A stretch of DNA of 64,000 nt from Myxococcus stipitatus (GCF_038561935.1 NZ_CP102770.1:6014001-6078000), one strand, 5' to 3'. Numbered from the stretch's first letter, positions 1 to 9,166 are shown. A program made the numbers and translations. Notes: generated by a model not told the origin, from the sequence alone.

Positions 1-173
1 AGCTCGTGGCCTGTCGCATCACACCAGGCGGGGAGGTCCGCCTCCAGGCCGCGATCCGTGGAGATGAGCTCCACGAGCGCCCCGGCGGACAAGCGCCGCA
101 TCACCTTCGCGATCTCCAGGATGGGCATGGGGCAGAACGCCCCAGATGTGTCGATGCGCTCGGTGATGTCCAT
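1..173 (-). CDS. TusA/SirA-family sulfur carrier protein, C-terminus cut by window edge
   Basis: The reverse strand opens with ATG at 173 and reads without a stop to the window edge (57 codons). The N-terminus MDITERIDTSGAFCPMPILE carries the family's Cys-Pro-x-Pro signature (C14-P-M-P), followed by the helix and strand expected for the two-layer TusA fold (EIAKVMRRLSAGALVELIST). Known members pass persulfide sulfur through this cysteine for tRNA thiolation or other sulfur trafficking; which pathway applies here cannot be told. A purine-rich GAGAG lies about ten bases upstream. It is divergent from the triple DsbA-like gene at 373, and the 199 bases between them must hold both promoters. Confidence 0.8.
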   Translation of the reverse strand, partial: MDITERIDTSGAFCPMPILEIAKVMRRLSAGALVELISTDRGLEADLPAWCDATGHE

Positions 174-372
174 CTGCCAACTCTCTCGCTTCAGGGAGAT
201 CCGAGCATGCGGAATTTTTCCGAGCGCTCTCTCGTTTCCCGGCTCCCGAGGGGCCTGGTTGACGAATGTAGAGCGTGTCCACTCGGCTTGCGCGTCTTGA
301 AAACCCTCTGTTAAGTACCCCGGCCCTCTCAAACTTTCTCGCCCATCCACGCTCGGGGCCGGAGTCGGACCT

Positions 373-2352
373 ATGGCGAAGGAGCAGAACCCACCCATGA
401 AGCCCAATATCATCGTGGCCCTGCTGGTCGGCCTCGTGCTTGGTTTCGTTGGCGGCCGCGTCTACAGCGGGTCGTCCACGAAGCCAGACACCAAGCCCGC
501 CGCTCAAGCAGGTCAGGCCAACAACGCGCGCCGTCCGGTAGACCCCACCGTGTTCAAGGTGCCCATCGACGGTTCCCCCAGCCGGGGCAACGCCGATGCA
601 CTTGTCACCCTGGTCGAGTTCTCCGACTACGAGTGCCCCTTCTGCAGCCGCGCCAACGCGACGGTGGAGAAGCTGGAGCAGGACTACGGCAAGAAGCTGC
701 GCGTCGTGATGAAGCAGAACCCGCTCTCCTTCCACGCGCGCGCCAAGCCCGCGGCCCTCGCGGCCCTCGCGGCCGGTGAGCAGGGGAAGTACTGGGAGAT
801 GCACGGCAAGCTCTTCGCCAACCAGAAGAAGCTGGATGACGCGTCGCTGGAGCAGTACGCGCGCGAGCTCGGGCTGGACCTGGAGAAGTGGAAGGCGGAC
901 ATCGCCAACCCGAAGTTCTCCGACCTCATCCAGAAGGAGCAGGCGCTCTCCAACCAGCTGGGCGCCACGGGCACCCCGGCCTTCTTCATCAACGGCCGCT
1001 TCCTCTCCGGCGCGCAGCCCATCGACAACTTCAAGGCCCTCATCGACGAGGAGCTCACCAAGGCCGAGGCCCTGGTGAAGAGCGGCGTCCCCGCCGGCCA
1101 GGTGTACGCGAAGATCATCGAGAAGGGCGCCGAGCGCGCCGCTCCGAAGGCCGCGCCCCAGCAGCCGCCCCCGTCCGTCCGCAAGGTGGACGTCCCCGCG
1201 AACTCGGCCTCGTTCGGCCCGGCCACCGCGAAGGTGACCATCGTCGAGTGGTCTGACTTCGAGTGTCCCTTCTGCAGCCGCGCGGTCCCCACGCTGCAGC
1301 AGATCAAGAAGGAGTACGCGAAGGACGTGCGCGTGGTGTTCCGTCACCAGCCGCTCTCCTTCCACGCCAACGCCAAGGCCGCCGCCGAGGCCTCCGAGGC
1401 CGCGCTGGAGCAGGGCCGCTTCTGGGAGTACCACGACAAGCTCTTCGCCAATCAGAAGGCGCTGGACCGCGCCTCCCTGGAGAAGTACGCGCAGGAGCTG
1501 GGCCTGAATGTCGCCAAGTTCAAGGCGGCCCTGGACTCCGGCAAGTTCCGCGCGAAGGTGGAGGCGGACGCCGCCGCCGGCGCCGCGGTGGGCGCCAACG
1601 GCACGCCGACGTTCTTCGTCAACGGCCGTGAGCTGGTCGGTGCGCAGCCCTTCGACAGCTTCAAGCGGATGATCGACGAGGAGATCGCCAAGGCCGACAA
1701 GCTGCTGGCCGCGGGCACCAAGGCCGAGGAGCTCTACGCGAAGCTGAACGCGGAGAACGTCGCCAACGCTCCGGCCGCGCCTCCCGCGGGCGCCCCCGCC
1801 GAGCCGCCGGTCCAGAAGGTGGAGGTCGGCAACTCGCCAGTGAAGGGTCCCGCGAACGCGCCCGTCACCATCGTCGCCTTCTCCGACTTCGAGTGCCCGT
1901 TCTGCAGCCGCGTGGTGCCCACGCTCAAGCAGGTCGAGGAGCAGTACGCCGGCAAGGTGAAGATTGCCTTCCGCAACCAGCCGCTGCCCATGCACCCGAA
2001 CGCCAAGCCCGCCGCCGCCGCCGCCCTGGCCGCGCACGAGCAGGGCAAGTTCTGGGAGATGCACGACAAGCTCTTCGCCAACCAGCGCGCCCTGGACCGC
2101 ACGTCCCTGGAGAAGTACGCGCAGGAGCTGGGCCTGAACGTCACCAAGTTCAAGGCGGCCCTGGACTCGAACAAGTTCAGCCAGCAGATCGACGCGGACG
2201 CCGCGGACGCCAACCGCCTGGGCGCCACGGGCACCCCGACGTTCTTCATCAATGGCCGCACCGTCGTGGGCGCGCAGCCCCTGGCGGAGTTCAAGCGCGT
2301 CATCGACGAGGAGCTGAAGAAGGCCGGCGCGGTGGCGGCGGACCGGAAGTAA
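373..2352 (+). CDS. Membrane-anchored protein with three tandem DsbA-like thioredoxin domains
   Basis: 659 residues. A short N-terminus is followed by one hydrophobic helix (about residues 12-29), giving a signal anchor with the rest outside the cytoplasm. Three thioredoxin_4/DsbA-like domains follow, each with a CPFC redox motif (C88/C91, C298/C301, C508/C511) and a cis-proline loop (GTPAFFING, GTPTFFVNG, GTPTFFING). The motifs are spaced exactly 210 residues apart, so the domains look like direct duplications without indels between active sites. Pro/Ala-rich linkers separate them. The likely role is thiol-disulfide exchange in the periplasm, as oxidase or isomerase; the redox partner is unknown. 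An alternative start is Met9. A bidirectional hairpin follows the gene. Family assignment is firm, the direction of electron flow is not. Confidence 0.88.
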   Translation: MAKEQNPPMKPNIIVALLVGLVLGFVGGRVYSGSSTKPDTKPAAQAGQANNARRPVDPTVFKVPIDGSPSRGNADALVTLVEFSDYECPFCSRANATVEKLEQDYGKKLRVVMKQNPLSFHARAKPAALAALAAGEQGKYWEMHGKLFANQKKLDDASLEQYARELGLDLEKWKADIANPKFSDLIQKEQALSNQLGATGTPAFFINGRFLSGAQPIDNFKALIDEELTKAEALVKSGVPAGQVYAKIIEKGAERAAPKAAPQQPPPSVRKVDVPANSASFGPATAKVTIVEWSDFECPFCSRAVPTLQQIKKEYAKDVRVVFRHQPLSFHANAKAAAEASEAALEQGRFWEYHDKLFANQKALDRASLEKYAQELGLNVAKFKAALDSGKFRAKVEADAAAGAAVGANGTPTFFVNGRELVGAQPFDSFKRMIDEEIAKADKLLAAGTKAEELYAKLNAENVANAPAAPPAGAPAEPPVQKVEVGNSPVKGPANAPVTIVAFSDFECPFCSRVVPTLKQVEEQYAGKVKIAFRNQPLPMHPNAKPAAAAALAAHEQGKFWEMHDKLFANQRALDRTSLEKYAQELGLNVTKFKAALDSNKFSQQIDADAADANRLGATGTPTFFINGRTVVGAQPLAEFKRVIDEELKKAGAVAADRK

Positions 2353-2385
2353 CCGCCCCGCCCTTTCGGGCCCCCTGAAACACCC

Positions 2386-2419
2386 GAGGCCGTCGGACCG
2401 ATTGTGGTCCGGCGGCCTC
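2386..2419. terminator. Bidirectional hairpin between convergent genes
   Basis: A 14-bp inverted repeat (2386-2399 with 2406-2419, one G-U pair) and a 6-base loop, followed by TTGCTTT on the plus strand. It sits between the triple DsbA-like gene and the convergent ridA, where a shared intrinsic terminator is expected. Confidence 0.7.
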
Positions 2420-2449
2420 TTGCTTTGCGGCGTGGAGCTGCCCGCGCGG

Positions 2450-2836
2450 TCAGGAGACGGCGATGGCGTCGATCTCCACCTTGGAGCCGCGGGGCAGCGC
2501 GGCCACCTGCACGGTGGCGCGGGCCGGCGGCGCGCCGGTGAAGTAGCGGCCGTACACCTCATTCACCTTGGCGAAGTCACCCAGGTCCGTGAGGAAGATG
2601 GTGCAGCGCACCACGTGGCTGAAGTCCAGCCCGCCAGCGGTCAGCACGGCCTTCAGGTTGAGCATCACCCGCTCCGCCTGGGCAACGACGTCGCCCTGCA
2701 CCATCTCCATGGTGACGGGGTCCAGGGGAATCTGGCCGGAGAGGAAGGTCATCTTCCCCGAGTCCACCTGCACCGCCTGCGAATACGGACCAATGGCCTT
2801 GGGGGCATCGTCCGAGTGGATGGTCTTTCGAGCCAT
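2450..2836 (-). CDS. ridA: RidA family enamine/imine deaminase
   Basis: 128 residues, the usual RidA (YjgF/YER057c/UK114) length. The N-terminal block APKAIGPYSQAVQVDSGKM and the C-terminal block PPARATVQVAALPRGSKVEI are family signatures; the arginine in the second contacts the substrate carboxylate in known RidA trimers. Members hydrolyse reactive 2-aminoacrylate-type intermediates released by PLP enzymes. The ATG at 2836 is chosen because GAGG lies eight bases upstream; a GTG at 2845 is in frame but overlaps that site. It is downstream of rel on the same strand with a 77-base gap, so the two may be co-transcribed. Confidence 0.9.
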   Translation of the reverse strand: MARKTIHSDDAPKAIGPYSQAVQVDSGKMTFLSGQIPLDPVTMEMVQGDVVAQAERVMLNLKAVLTAGGLDFSHVVRCTIFLTDLGDFAKVNEVYGRYFTGAPPARATVQVAALPRGSKVEIDAIAVS

Positions 2837-2913
2837 GGAGCGCACCTCGAGGAGTCGGGCGGCCGGAGATGGCCGCCGGATTGCCCGGGCGCTCTACCAC
2901 GAATGGGCGCGGA

Positions 2914-5127
2914 TTAGATTCGCTCGACGGAGTAGACGCCGCTCAGTCGCTCGATGGTGCGCATCAGGTCGGTGAGCTGCTTGAGGTCGGAGATGATGAC
3001 CTCGAAGGTGTTCACCGCCCGGTCATCCCCGGTGGCCCTGCAGTTGGCCTGGGAGATGTTGACGCCCTTCTTCGAGAAGATGTTCGAGATGTCCGCTAGA
3101 AGACCCGTCCGGTCCGCCGTGAGCACGCGCAGGGTGACGGGGCGCTTGAAGTCCCCGCGCACGTCCCATGTGACGTCCACACGACGCTCCGGGTCCGTGG
3201 CGAGCGCCTTCTCGCACCCCACCGTGTGCACCGTGACCCCCCGCCCGCGCGTGATGAAGCCGGCGATGGGGTCACCCGGGACGGGGTTGCAACACCGCCC
3301 GAAGCGCACCAGCACGTCGTCCACGCCGCCAATCTGCACGCCGCTGCGGTTGCTGCGGCCCACCAGGCGCTTGGCCAGGTCCGTCACGCGGGACAGGCCC
3401 GGCAGCATCGAGGACCCGCTGGAAGACGCGCTGCCGCCCGTGGACTCGCCGCGAGGAATGGCCTCCGCCTCGTTGCGCTTCTCCTCCGGAACCAGGCGCT
3501 GCACGAGCTGCTGCGGCGTCACCTTGCCGTAGCCGACGGCCACGAGCAGGTCGTCCTCGACGCGGAAGCCCAGCTCCTCCGCCACCCGCTTCACTTCGCC
3601 GTTCTTGAGCAGGCGGTTGAAGTTGAGCTGGAAGCGCTTGAGCTCGCGGTCCGTGAGCTCGCGGCCCAGCTGGAGGCTCTTCTCGCGCTGCTGCTGCTTG
3701 ATGAAGCCGCGGATGCGCTGCTGCGCGCGGCTCGTCTTGACGAAGGTGAGCCAGTCCTTGGACGGGTGCTGCTGAGGGCTGGTGAGCACCTCCACGGTGT
3801 CGCCGTTCTTCAGCTTGTAGCGCAGCGGGACGATCTTCCCGTTCACCTTCGCGCCCACGCACCGGTTGCCCACGTCCGAGTGGATGGCGTACGCGAAGTC
3901 CACCGGCGTCGCGCCCCGAGGCAGCGAGCGCACGTCGCCCTTCGGCGTGAAGACGAAGACCTCGTCGGTGAAGAGGTCCACCTTCACCGTCTCGAGGAAC
4001 TCCTTCGGGTCCTTGAGGTCCTGCTGCCACTCCATGAGCTGGCGCAGCCAGGCGAACTTCTCGTCATCCTTGGAGATGACGGCCTTGCCCTCCTTGTACT
4101 TCCAGTGGGCGGCGATGCCTTCCTCGGCGATCTTGTGCATCTCCGCCGTGCGGATCTGCACCTCCACGCGCTCGCTGAGCGGACCAATCACCGTGGTGTG
4201 CAGGGACTGGTACATGTTCGGCTTCGGAATCGCGATGAAGTCCTTGAAGCGCCCCGGCACCGGCTTCCACATCTCGTGCACCAGGCCCAGCGCCTCGTAG
4301 CAGGCGGGCGCCGCGGGGGCGATGATGCGGAACGCGATGATGTCGTGGATCTGGTCGAAGTCGATGCCCTGAGCCTTGATCTTCTTGTAGATGCTGTAGA
4401 CGTGCTTGAAGCGGCCGGACACCTCGCCCTTCAGCCCGCGCTCGGCCAGCTTGGAGCGGATGAGGTCGCAGGTGTCCTCGATGTACTTCTCGCGCTCCTT
4501 CTTGCGCTTGTTGAGCTTCTCCTGGAGCCCGAAGAACTCCTGGGGCTTCACGTAGCGGAAGCTCAGGTCCTCCAGCTCGGTCTTGATCCACGAGATGCCG
4601 AGCCGGTTGGCCAGGGGCGCATAGATGTCCAGGGTCTCCTGGGCGATGCGCGCCTGCTTCTCCTCGTTCATGTGGTCCAGCGTCCGCATGTTGTGCGTGC
4701 GGTCCGCCAGCTTCACCAGGATGACGCGGATGTCCTGCGCCATCGCGATGATCATCTTCCGGAAGTTCTCCGCCTGCTTCTCCTCCTGGGAGAGGCTGGC
4801 CGACGCGGAGAACTTGGAGAGCTTGGTGACGCCGTCGACGAGCTGGGCCACCTCGGAGCCGAACAGCTCCGTCAGCTCCTCCGCCGTCGCGAGGGTGTCC
4901 TCGATGGTGTCGTGGAGCAGGCCCGTGACGATGGACGCCTCGTCCAGCTTCAGGTCCGCGAGGATGCCCGCGACCTCGAGCGGGTGGACAAGATAGGGCT
5001 CGCCTGACTTCCTCAGTTGGCCCTGATGCACCTTGGCCGAGTAGACGTAGGCCTTCTTGATGATGTCCAGGTCCGGGTCCGGGTGGTACGAGGAAACCCG
5101 TTGGAGGATGTCGTTCAGGCGGATCAT
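2914..5127 (-). CDS. rel: Bifunctional (p)ppGpp synthetase/hydrolase (Rel/SpoT)
   Basis: 737 residues from the ATG at 5127 (MIRLNDILQRV), the usual Rel length; a longer frame reaches 5193 but the added residues match nothing in the family. Domain order: HD hydrolase (H34, H48, HDTIED at 72-77), nucleotidyltransferase with the RFKD motif typical of bifunctional Rel/SpoT enzymes (monofunctional RelA has ExDD), TGS domain (VFTPKGDVRSLPRGATPVDF), the conserved double-cysteine region (GRCCNPVPGDPI), and a C-terminal ACT domain (LTADRTGLLADISNIFSKKG). It makes and degrades the stringent-response alarmone; both catalytic centres look intact. Divergent from the FHA protein at 5275. Confidence 0.95.
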   Translation of the reverse strand: MIRLNDILQRVSSYHPDPDLDIIKKAYVYSAKVHQGQLRKSGEPYLVHPLEVAGILADLKLDEASIVTGLLHDTIEDTLATAEELTELFGSEVAQLVDGVTKLSKFSASASLSQEEKQAENFRKMIIAMAQDIRVILVKLADRTHNMRTLDHMNEEKQARIAQETLDIYAPLANRLGISWIKTELEDLSFRYVKPQEFFGLQEKLNKRKKEREKYIEDTCDLIRSKLAERGLKGEVSGRFKHVYSIYKKIKAQGIDFDQIHDIIAFRIIAPAAPACYEALGLVHEMWKPVPGRFKDFIAIPKPNMYQSLHTTVIGPLSERVEVQIRTAEMHKIAEEGIAAHWKYKEGKAVISKDDEKFAWLRQLMEWQQDLKDPKEFLETVKVDLFTDEVFVFTPKGDVRSLPRGATPVDFAYAIHSDVGNRCVGAKVNGKIVPLRYKLKNGDTVEVLTSPQQHPSKDWLTFVKTSRAQQRIRGFIKQQQREKSLQLGRELTDRELKRFQLNFNRLLKNGEVKRVAEELGFRVEDDLLVAVGYGKVTPQQLVQRLVPEEKRNEAEAIPRGESTGGSASSSGSSMLPGLSRVTDLAKRLVGRSNRSGVQIGGVDDVLVRFGRCCNPVPGDPIAGFITRGRGVTVHTVGCEKALATDPERRVDVTWDVRGDFKRPVTLRVLTADRTGLLADISNIFSKKGVNISQANCRATGDDRAVNTFEVIISDLKQLTDLMRTIERLSGVYSVERI

Positions 5128-5274
5128 CGAAGCAGACGAATCGTAACTTTGTGCTGTGAGAGGGGCAACGTCGCCCCACGGGGTCAGCCACATTTCTCTT
5201 CCGGGCTTGTCCCACCCATCGCGTTCGCTTTCGTTGACCCGACGTTTTACGCGCCCCTAGATTCACGCTCGCCC

Positions 5275-6456
5275 ATGTCACAGCTCTTGTTGTCGGCTCT
5301 CTCGGTGGTGTGCCCGAACTGTGACGGGTTCAATCCGCCGCGCTCGGCCTCTTGCGTCCTCTGCGGCCAGGCGCTGGCGGAGGCTCCAGCCCCGGCGGCC
5401 AGGCCCGCCGCGAAGGCGGCCGCCGCGCCGCGACCGCCCTCCGTGACGCCCCAAGGGGGGCGCCCCGCCGCGGTGGCGTCCTTCCCGGGCCCTCGGTCCC
5501 CGGAGCCCTCGAGCCCCCCCGTCACCCCGCTTCCGCCCAGCGCGATTCCGCCTGGGATGCGACCTTCCGCTCGGACGCCGCCTCCCACGGCCGCCGCCGG
5601 GCTGATGGTGGAGCGTCCCGCGTCCTCGAAGCCCCCCGTTCCGACGGTCCCCCCCGCCGCCGCCCCGCCCTCCCTGGCACCGCGAGCGACCGGAGGGACT
5701 GCTGGCCCGGCCAACACCCGCCCCCCTCCCCCCGTGCCCGAGGGCTCGCTGCCCGCGCGGACGGGTGCCTCGGCGCCGGCCTCCGCCCCTCCTCGCGCGG
5801 CTCCGGCGGCCTCGCGCTTCGGGTTGGCGGTCATCGCGGGCTCCAGCCGGGGCCAGCGCTACAAGCTCCCCGTCACCGGCTGCGTGGTGGGCCGCCAGCG
5901 CGGCGCCATCCTCTTCCCGGATGACGGCTTCGTGTCACCGCTGCACGCCACGTTCCTCGTGAAGGACGGTGCGCTCTTCGTGCGCGACGAGAACAGCGCC
6001 TCCGGGGTGTTCGTGACGGTCGCGGGGACGGAGGCCATCACCGCGCGCACCCACTTCAGCGTGGGTCAGCGGCTGTTCCGCTTCACCGGCAGGCTGGAGC
6101 CTCTCGCGCCCGTGGCCGGACGGCCCATCGTCTACGGCGCCCCGGTGCCGCTGGGCCAGGCGGTGTACGGTGTGGAAGAGGTCATCGTCGGCGGTCGAGG
6201 TGGCCGCGCGGTCGTCACGGCCGCGCCCCTGCTCACGCTGGGGCAAGCGCACTGTGACTTGAGCTTCCCGGGCGACGAGGGCCTGGCGGGCCGTCACTGC
6301 GAGCTGTCGCCCACGCCCACGGGCGCGCTGCTGCGAGACCTGTCCGGAGGGCTGGGCACCTACGTGCGCATCCCCGCCGGCGAGGAGCGCCCGCTGCGTC
6401 CCGGAGACCGGGTCCGCCTGGGCCAGCACGTGGTGCAGGTGGAGACGCTGGGCTGA
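5275..6456 (+). CDS. Zinc-ribbon, double FHA-domain protein
   Basis: 393 residues. An N-terminal zinc ribbon (C13, C16, C27, C30) is followed by about 150 residues of Pro/Ala-rich, probably disordered linker and two FHA-like domains (about 185-285 and 290-390). The first keeps GR and the S-P-L-H segment, but its usual Asn has become Ser (ENSASGVF). The second has GQ for GR, AGRH for SxxH and lacks the Asn (SGGLGTYV). Phosphothreonine binding is thus plausible only for the first. It is convergent with a Ser/Thr kinase that also has an N-terminal zinc ribbon, which suggests a kinase-reader set. The longer frame from 5017 lies antisense to rel and is rejected; ATG 5275 gives the zinc ribbon directly. 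Confidence 0.82.
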   Translation: MSQLLLSALSVVCPNCDGFNPPRSASCVLCGQALAEAPAPAARPAAKAAAAPRPPSVTPQGGRPAAVASFPGPRSPEPSSPPVTPLPPSAIPPGMRPSARTPPPTAAAGLMVERPASSKPPVPTVPPAAAPPSLAPRATGGTAGPANTRPPPPVPEGSLPARTGASAPASAPPRAAPAASRFGLAVIAGSSRGQRYKLPVTGCVVGRQRGAILFPDDGFVSPLHATFLVKDGALFVRDENSASGVFVTVAGTEAITARTHFSVGQRLFRFTGRLEPLAPVAGRPIVYGAPVPLGQAVYGVEEVIVGGRGGRAVVTAAPLLTLGQAHCDLSFPGDEGLAGRHCELSPTPTGALLRDLSGGLGTYVRIPAGEERPLRPGDRVRLGQHVVQVETLG

Positions 6457-6468
6457 AGTCTCCACGGG

Positions 6469-6492
6469 AGGCCCGCTCGATTCAGCGGGCCT
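6469..6492. terminator. Hairpin between convergent FHA and kinase genes
   Basis: A perfect 9-bp inverted repeat (AGGCCCGCT at 6469-6477 with its complement at 6484-6492) with a 6-base loop, in the 66-base gap between convergent stop codons. On the plus strand it is followed by TCTCC, only a weak T tract. Confidence 0.6.
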
Positions 6493-6522
6493 TCTCCGCG
6501 AGCCCGGCCCGAGTGACTCGGA

Positions 6523-8214
6523 CTACGGGCTGGACGGACGCGCCACCGGGCCGTTCAAGAGCAGCTCGATGTGCGCACGCGCCTTCGAATCCGTCACATC
6601 GCGAAGGTGCCGCGACCACCAGCCTCGGGCCTCCTCGGGCTGGCCCCGAAACCAGTACAGCTCACCAAGCTTCAGCGCGAGCTCCGGGTCGGGGTTCAAG
6701 CCGAACGCCTCCCGATACTTGGAGGTGGCCAGCTGGGTGTCGTTGCGCTCCAGGGCATCATCCCCCGCCTGCGCGTGCTTGCGGGACTCCTCGATATTGC
6801 GCCGCTGCGAGGGAATCGACTGGTTGTAGAGCGGCAGGTCCGAGTTGCTGGAGTCCGTGGCGCCAGTCGTGTTGCGCGCCCCCGGGTTGTACGGCGGCAC
6901 CACGTCACCCTTCCCGGGCCAGAGGTCGAAGAAGGTCGCCGCGGAGATGCCGGCTCCGGCGATCAACAACACCACCGTGAGCGACTTGAAGAAGAGCGCC
7001 AGTCCCCCGCTCCCGACCCCGGGCTGGGTGGGGACGATGGAGTCCGTCTTCTCGCGCGTCACGGAGATGGCGTCGGCGCTGGTGGGCAGCGGCGCGAGCA
7101 CGTCCGGAAGCGCGCGGACCGTCGCCTCCACCGTCACCTCGCCTCCCCAGTTGGGGGCCGTGGCCGAGTCGCGGTTGTCGTCGTTGCGCGCCGGGGACTT
7201 CCGAGGCAGTGGCGCCAGCACGGCCGGCCCCTGCTGACGGCGAGGCGCCGCGTCCGCGGAGCGGCGGCGCTCCTTGTCCACCGCCATCAGCTCCGCCCGG
7301 AACGCCTCCGCGTTGGCGGGGCGGTCATCCGGGCTCTTCGAGAGCGTGCGGAGGATGAGCCGCTCCATGGCGGGGGAGATGCGAGCCTCGGGACGGCGCC
7401 GCGTGGGAGGCGGCGGCTCCTCGGTGAGGTGCTTGGTGGCGAAGCCCACCGCCGAGTCCGACTCGAACGGCAAGAGCCCCGTCATGAGCTGGTAGAGGAT
7501 GACGCCCACCGCGTACAGGTCCGAGCGGTGGTCCAGCGTCGCGCCCCGCGCCTGCTCCGGGGACATGTACTCGGGCGTGCCGCAGACGAAGCCCGCGCGG
7601 GTGAGCGCCGGCCCATCGTCCGTGGAGTCGGTGATCTTCGCGATGCCGAAGTCGAGCACCTTGACGAAGTCGGGCTCGTTGCGGCGCTGCTCCACCATGA
7701 TGTTCTCGGGCTTCAGGTCCCGGTGGATGACGCCCGCGCCGTGCGCGTCCGAGAGCGCGCCGAGCACCTGGCTCACGATGCGCACCACGCGCCCCTCTCC
7801 GAGGGGCCACTCGCGGCTGAGAATCTGGTGCAGGTCCTGCCCCGCCACGTACTCCATGGCGATGAAGAGCGCGCCGTCCTCGGCCTGGCCGAAGTCGAGC
7901 ACGCTGATGGAGTTGCGGTGGTTGAGGCGGCTGGCGGCCTTGGCCTCGCGCTGGAAGCGGGCCACGGTGCGCTCGTCGGACAGGAGCGTGTGCCGCAGCA
8001 CCTTCAGCACGACGACCTTGTCGAGCGATATCTGCCGGGCGCGGAACACCTTGCCCATGCCGCCCTCGCCAATGAGGGCCTCGACCCGGTATTTCTGGGC
8101 AATCGTCATGCCGACGTAGTCGTCAGCATCCGGCGTGCGCACGAGGGTCGCGCCGCATGCCGGGCAGAAACGGGAGGATTCTTGGGCGTCAGCGCCGCAG
8201 GAGGGGCAGTGCAA
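6523..8214 (-). CDS. Membrane-bound Ser/Thr protein kinase with N-terminal zinc ribbon
   Basis: 563 residues from the TTG at 8214. An N-terminal zinc ribbon (C3, C6, C17, C20) precedes a complete Hanks-type kinase domain: glycine loop GEGGMGKV (49-56), VVLKV lysine (K71), HRDLKPEN (164-171), DFG, and the TPEYMSPEQ activation-segment end. A Pro/Ser-rich stretch and one transmembrane helix (FKSLTVVLLIAGAGISAATF) lead to a C-terminal region with TPR-like helices, probably extracytoplasmic. In-frame starts reach back to 8298, but TTG 8214 has GGGGA eight bases upstream, begins at the zinc ribbon and leaves 113 bases for divergent promoters. Two double-FHA zinc-ribbon proteins flank it, making them candidate substrates or readers. 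Confidence 0.88.
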   Translation of the reverse strand: MHCPSCGADAQESSRFCPACGATLVRTPDADDYVGMTIAQKYRVEALIGEGGMGKVFRARQISLDKVVVLKVLRHTLLSDERTVARFQREAKAASRLNHRNSISVLDFGQAEDGALFIAMEYVAGQDLHQILSREWPLGEGRVVRIVSQVLGALSDAHGAGVIHRDLKPENIMVEQRRNEPDFVKVLDFGIAKITDSTDDGPALTRAGFVCGTPEYMSPEQARGATLDHRSDLYAVGVILYQLMTGLLPFESDSAVGFATKHLTEEPPPPTRRRPEARISPAMERLILRTLSKSPDDRPANAEAFRAELMAVDKERRRSADAAPRRQQGPAVLAPLPRKSPARNDDNRDSATAPNWGGEVTVEATVRALPDVLAPLPTSADAISVTREKTDSIVPTQPGVGSGGLALFFKSLTVVLLIAGAGISAATFFDLWPGKGDVVPPYNPGARNTTGATDSSNSDLPLYNQSIPSQRRNIEESRKHAQAGDDALERNDTQLATSKYREAFGLNPDPELALKLGELYWFRGQPEEARGWWSRHLRDVTDSKARAHIELLLNGPVARPSSP

Positions 8215-8327
8215 GTCAAACGTCCCCGAAGGGTGGGGCCGGAAGTTCACCACGGCGCTCGGGTGCGGAGCAAGCCGCGCGCAAGACGAGCAACCCAAGC
8301 CCGCCCCTGGTAGAAACGCCAGGCCCC

Positions 8328-9095
8328 ATGGAAGCGATGGAATACTGCCCCCGCTGCGACACCGAGAACCCCCGGGATGCCACTGTCTGCCGAGCGTGCG
8401 GCTCGCCGCTGCGCTCCGGGACGATGGTCATGGCCGTGGCCAGCCTGTCCTCGCGCCCCCAGGTCTCCATCCGCGTCGTGCGGGCGGACGGGGGGCCCGA
8501 GTCCGTTGTCCGGATGCTCCGCGACACCCTCACCTGCGGCCAGCAGGGGGAGATTCCGCTCCCGGACGACCCCTTCATCATGCCCGTCCAGATGCGCTTC
8601 TTCTTCTCCGGCTCGCGGCTGGCCGTGGAGGACGTGGGCGGCGCCAACGGCGTCTTCGTCCGCCTGCGCCAGGAGCGGGAGGTCGCCCCCGGAGGCGAGC
8701 TGCGGCTCGGCCGGCAGCGGCTGGTGCTGGAGCCCATCCCCACGGCCACCCAGGGCCCCGGAGGCACCCAGGTCTGGGGCTCACCGGATCCCGGCTACCG
8801 CCTGAGGCTCATCCAGATCCTGGAGGGAGGACTTCGGGGCGCGGCCTATCCGCTGCGCGAGGGCGACAACCTGCTGGGACGCGAGCAGGGTGACCTCACC
8901 TTCCCCACGGACGGCTTCGTCTCCGGCCGCCATGCGGTGCTGCAGGTTCGCCAGGACCGGCTGACGGTGCGGGACGTGGGTTCGTCCAACGGCACCTTCA
9001 TTCGACTGGCCGGGCCCACCTTCGTGGACAACGGCGACCACTACCTCATCGGCCGCCAGCTGCTTCGCGTGGAGATTCAGGCGCCGCTGGCTTGA
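8328..9095 (+). CDS. Zinc-ribbon, double FHA-domain protein
   Basis: 255 residues. The N-terminal zinc ribbon has C7, C10, C21 and C24. Two FHA domains follow. The first is degenerate (GQQ for GR, no SxxH, GGANGVFV). The second is canonical (GRE, SGRH, GSSNGTF), so it should bind phosphothreonine. It is divergent from the zinc-ribbon kinase and resembles the FHA protein at 5275 in layout. The second ATG at 8337 is an alternative start. The role is inferred to be recognition of a phosphorylated partner of the neighbouring kinase; no output domain is visible. Confidence 0.82.
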   Translation: MEAMEYCPRCDTENPRDATVCRACGSPLRSGTMVMAVASLSSRPQVSIRVVRADGGPESVVRMLRDTLTCGQQGEIPLPDDPFIMPVQMRFFFSGSRLAVEDVGGANGVFVRLRQEREVAPGGELRLGRQRLVLEPIPTATQGPGGTQVWGSPDPGYRLRLIQILEGGLRGAAYPLREGDNLLGREQGDLTFPTDGFVSGRHAVLQVRQDRLTVRDVGSSNGTFIRLAGPTFVDNGDHYLIGRQLLRVEIQAPLA

Positions 9096-9166
9096 AGCAG
9101 CGCCCTCCCCGTCCGCACTCCCGGGCCGCACGGGTCTTCCCGCGCGGCACCGGGCCCCCACGGCCA

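Noticed and set aside
19-2562. 847-codon reverse-strand frame opposite the triple DsbA-like gene
   Set aside because: It is antisense to a gene with clear domains; its Arg/Leu/Val-rich repetitive translation is the usual artefact of high GC at third codon positions.
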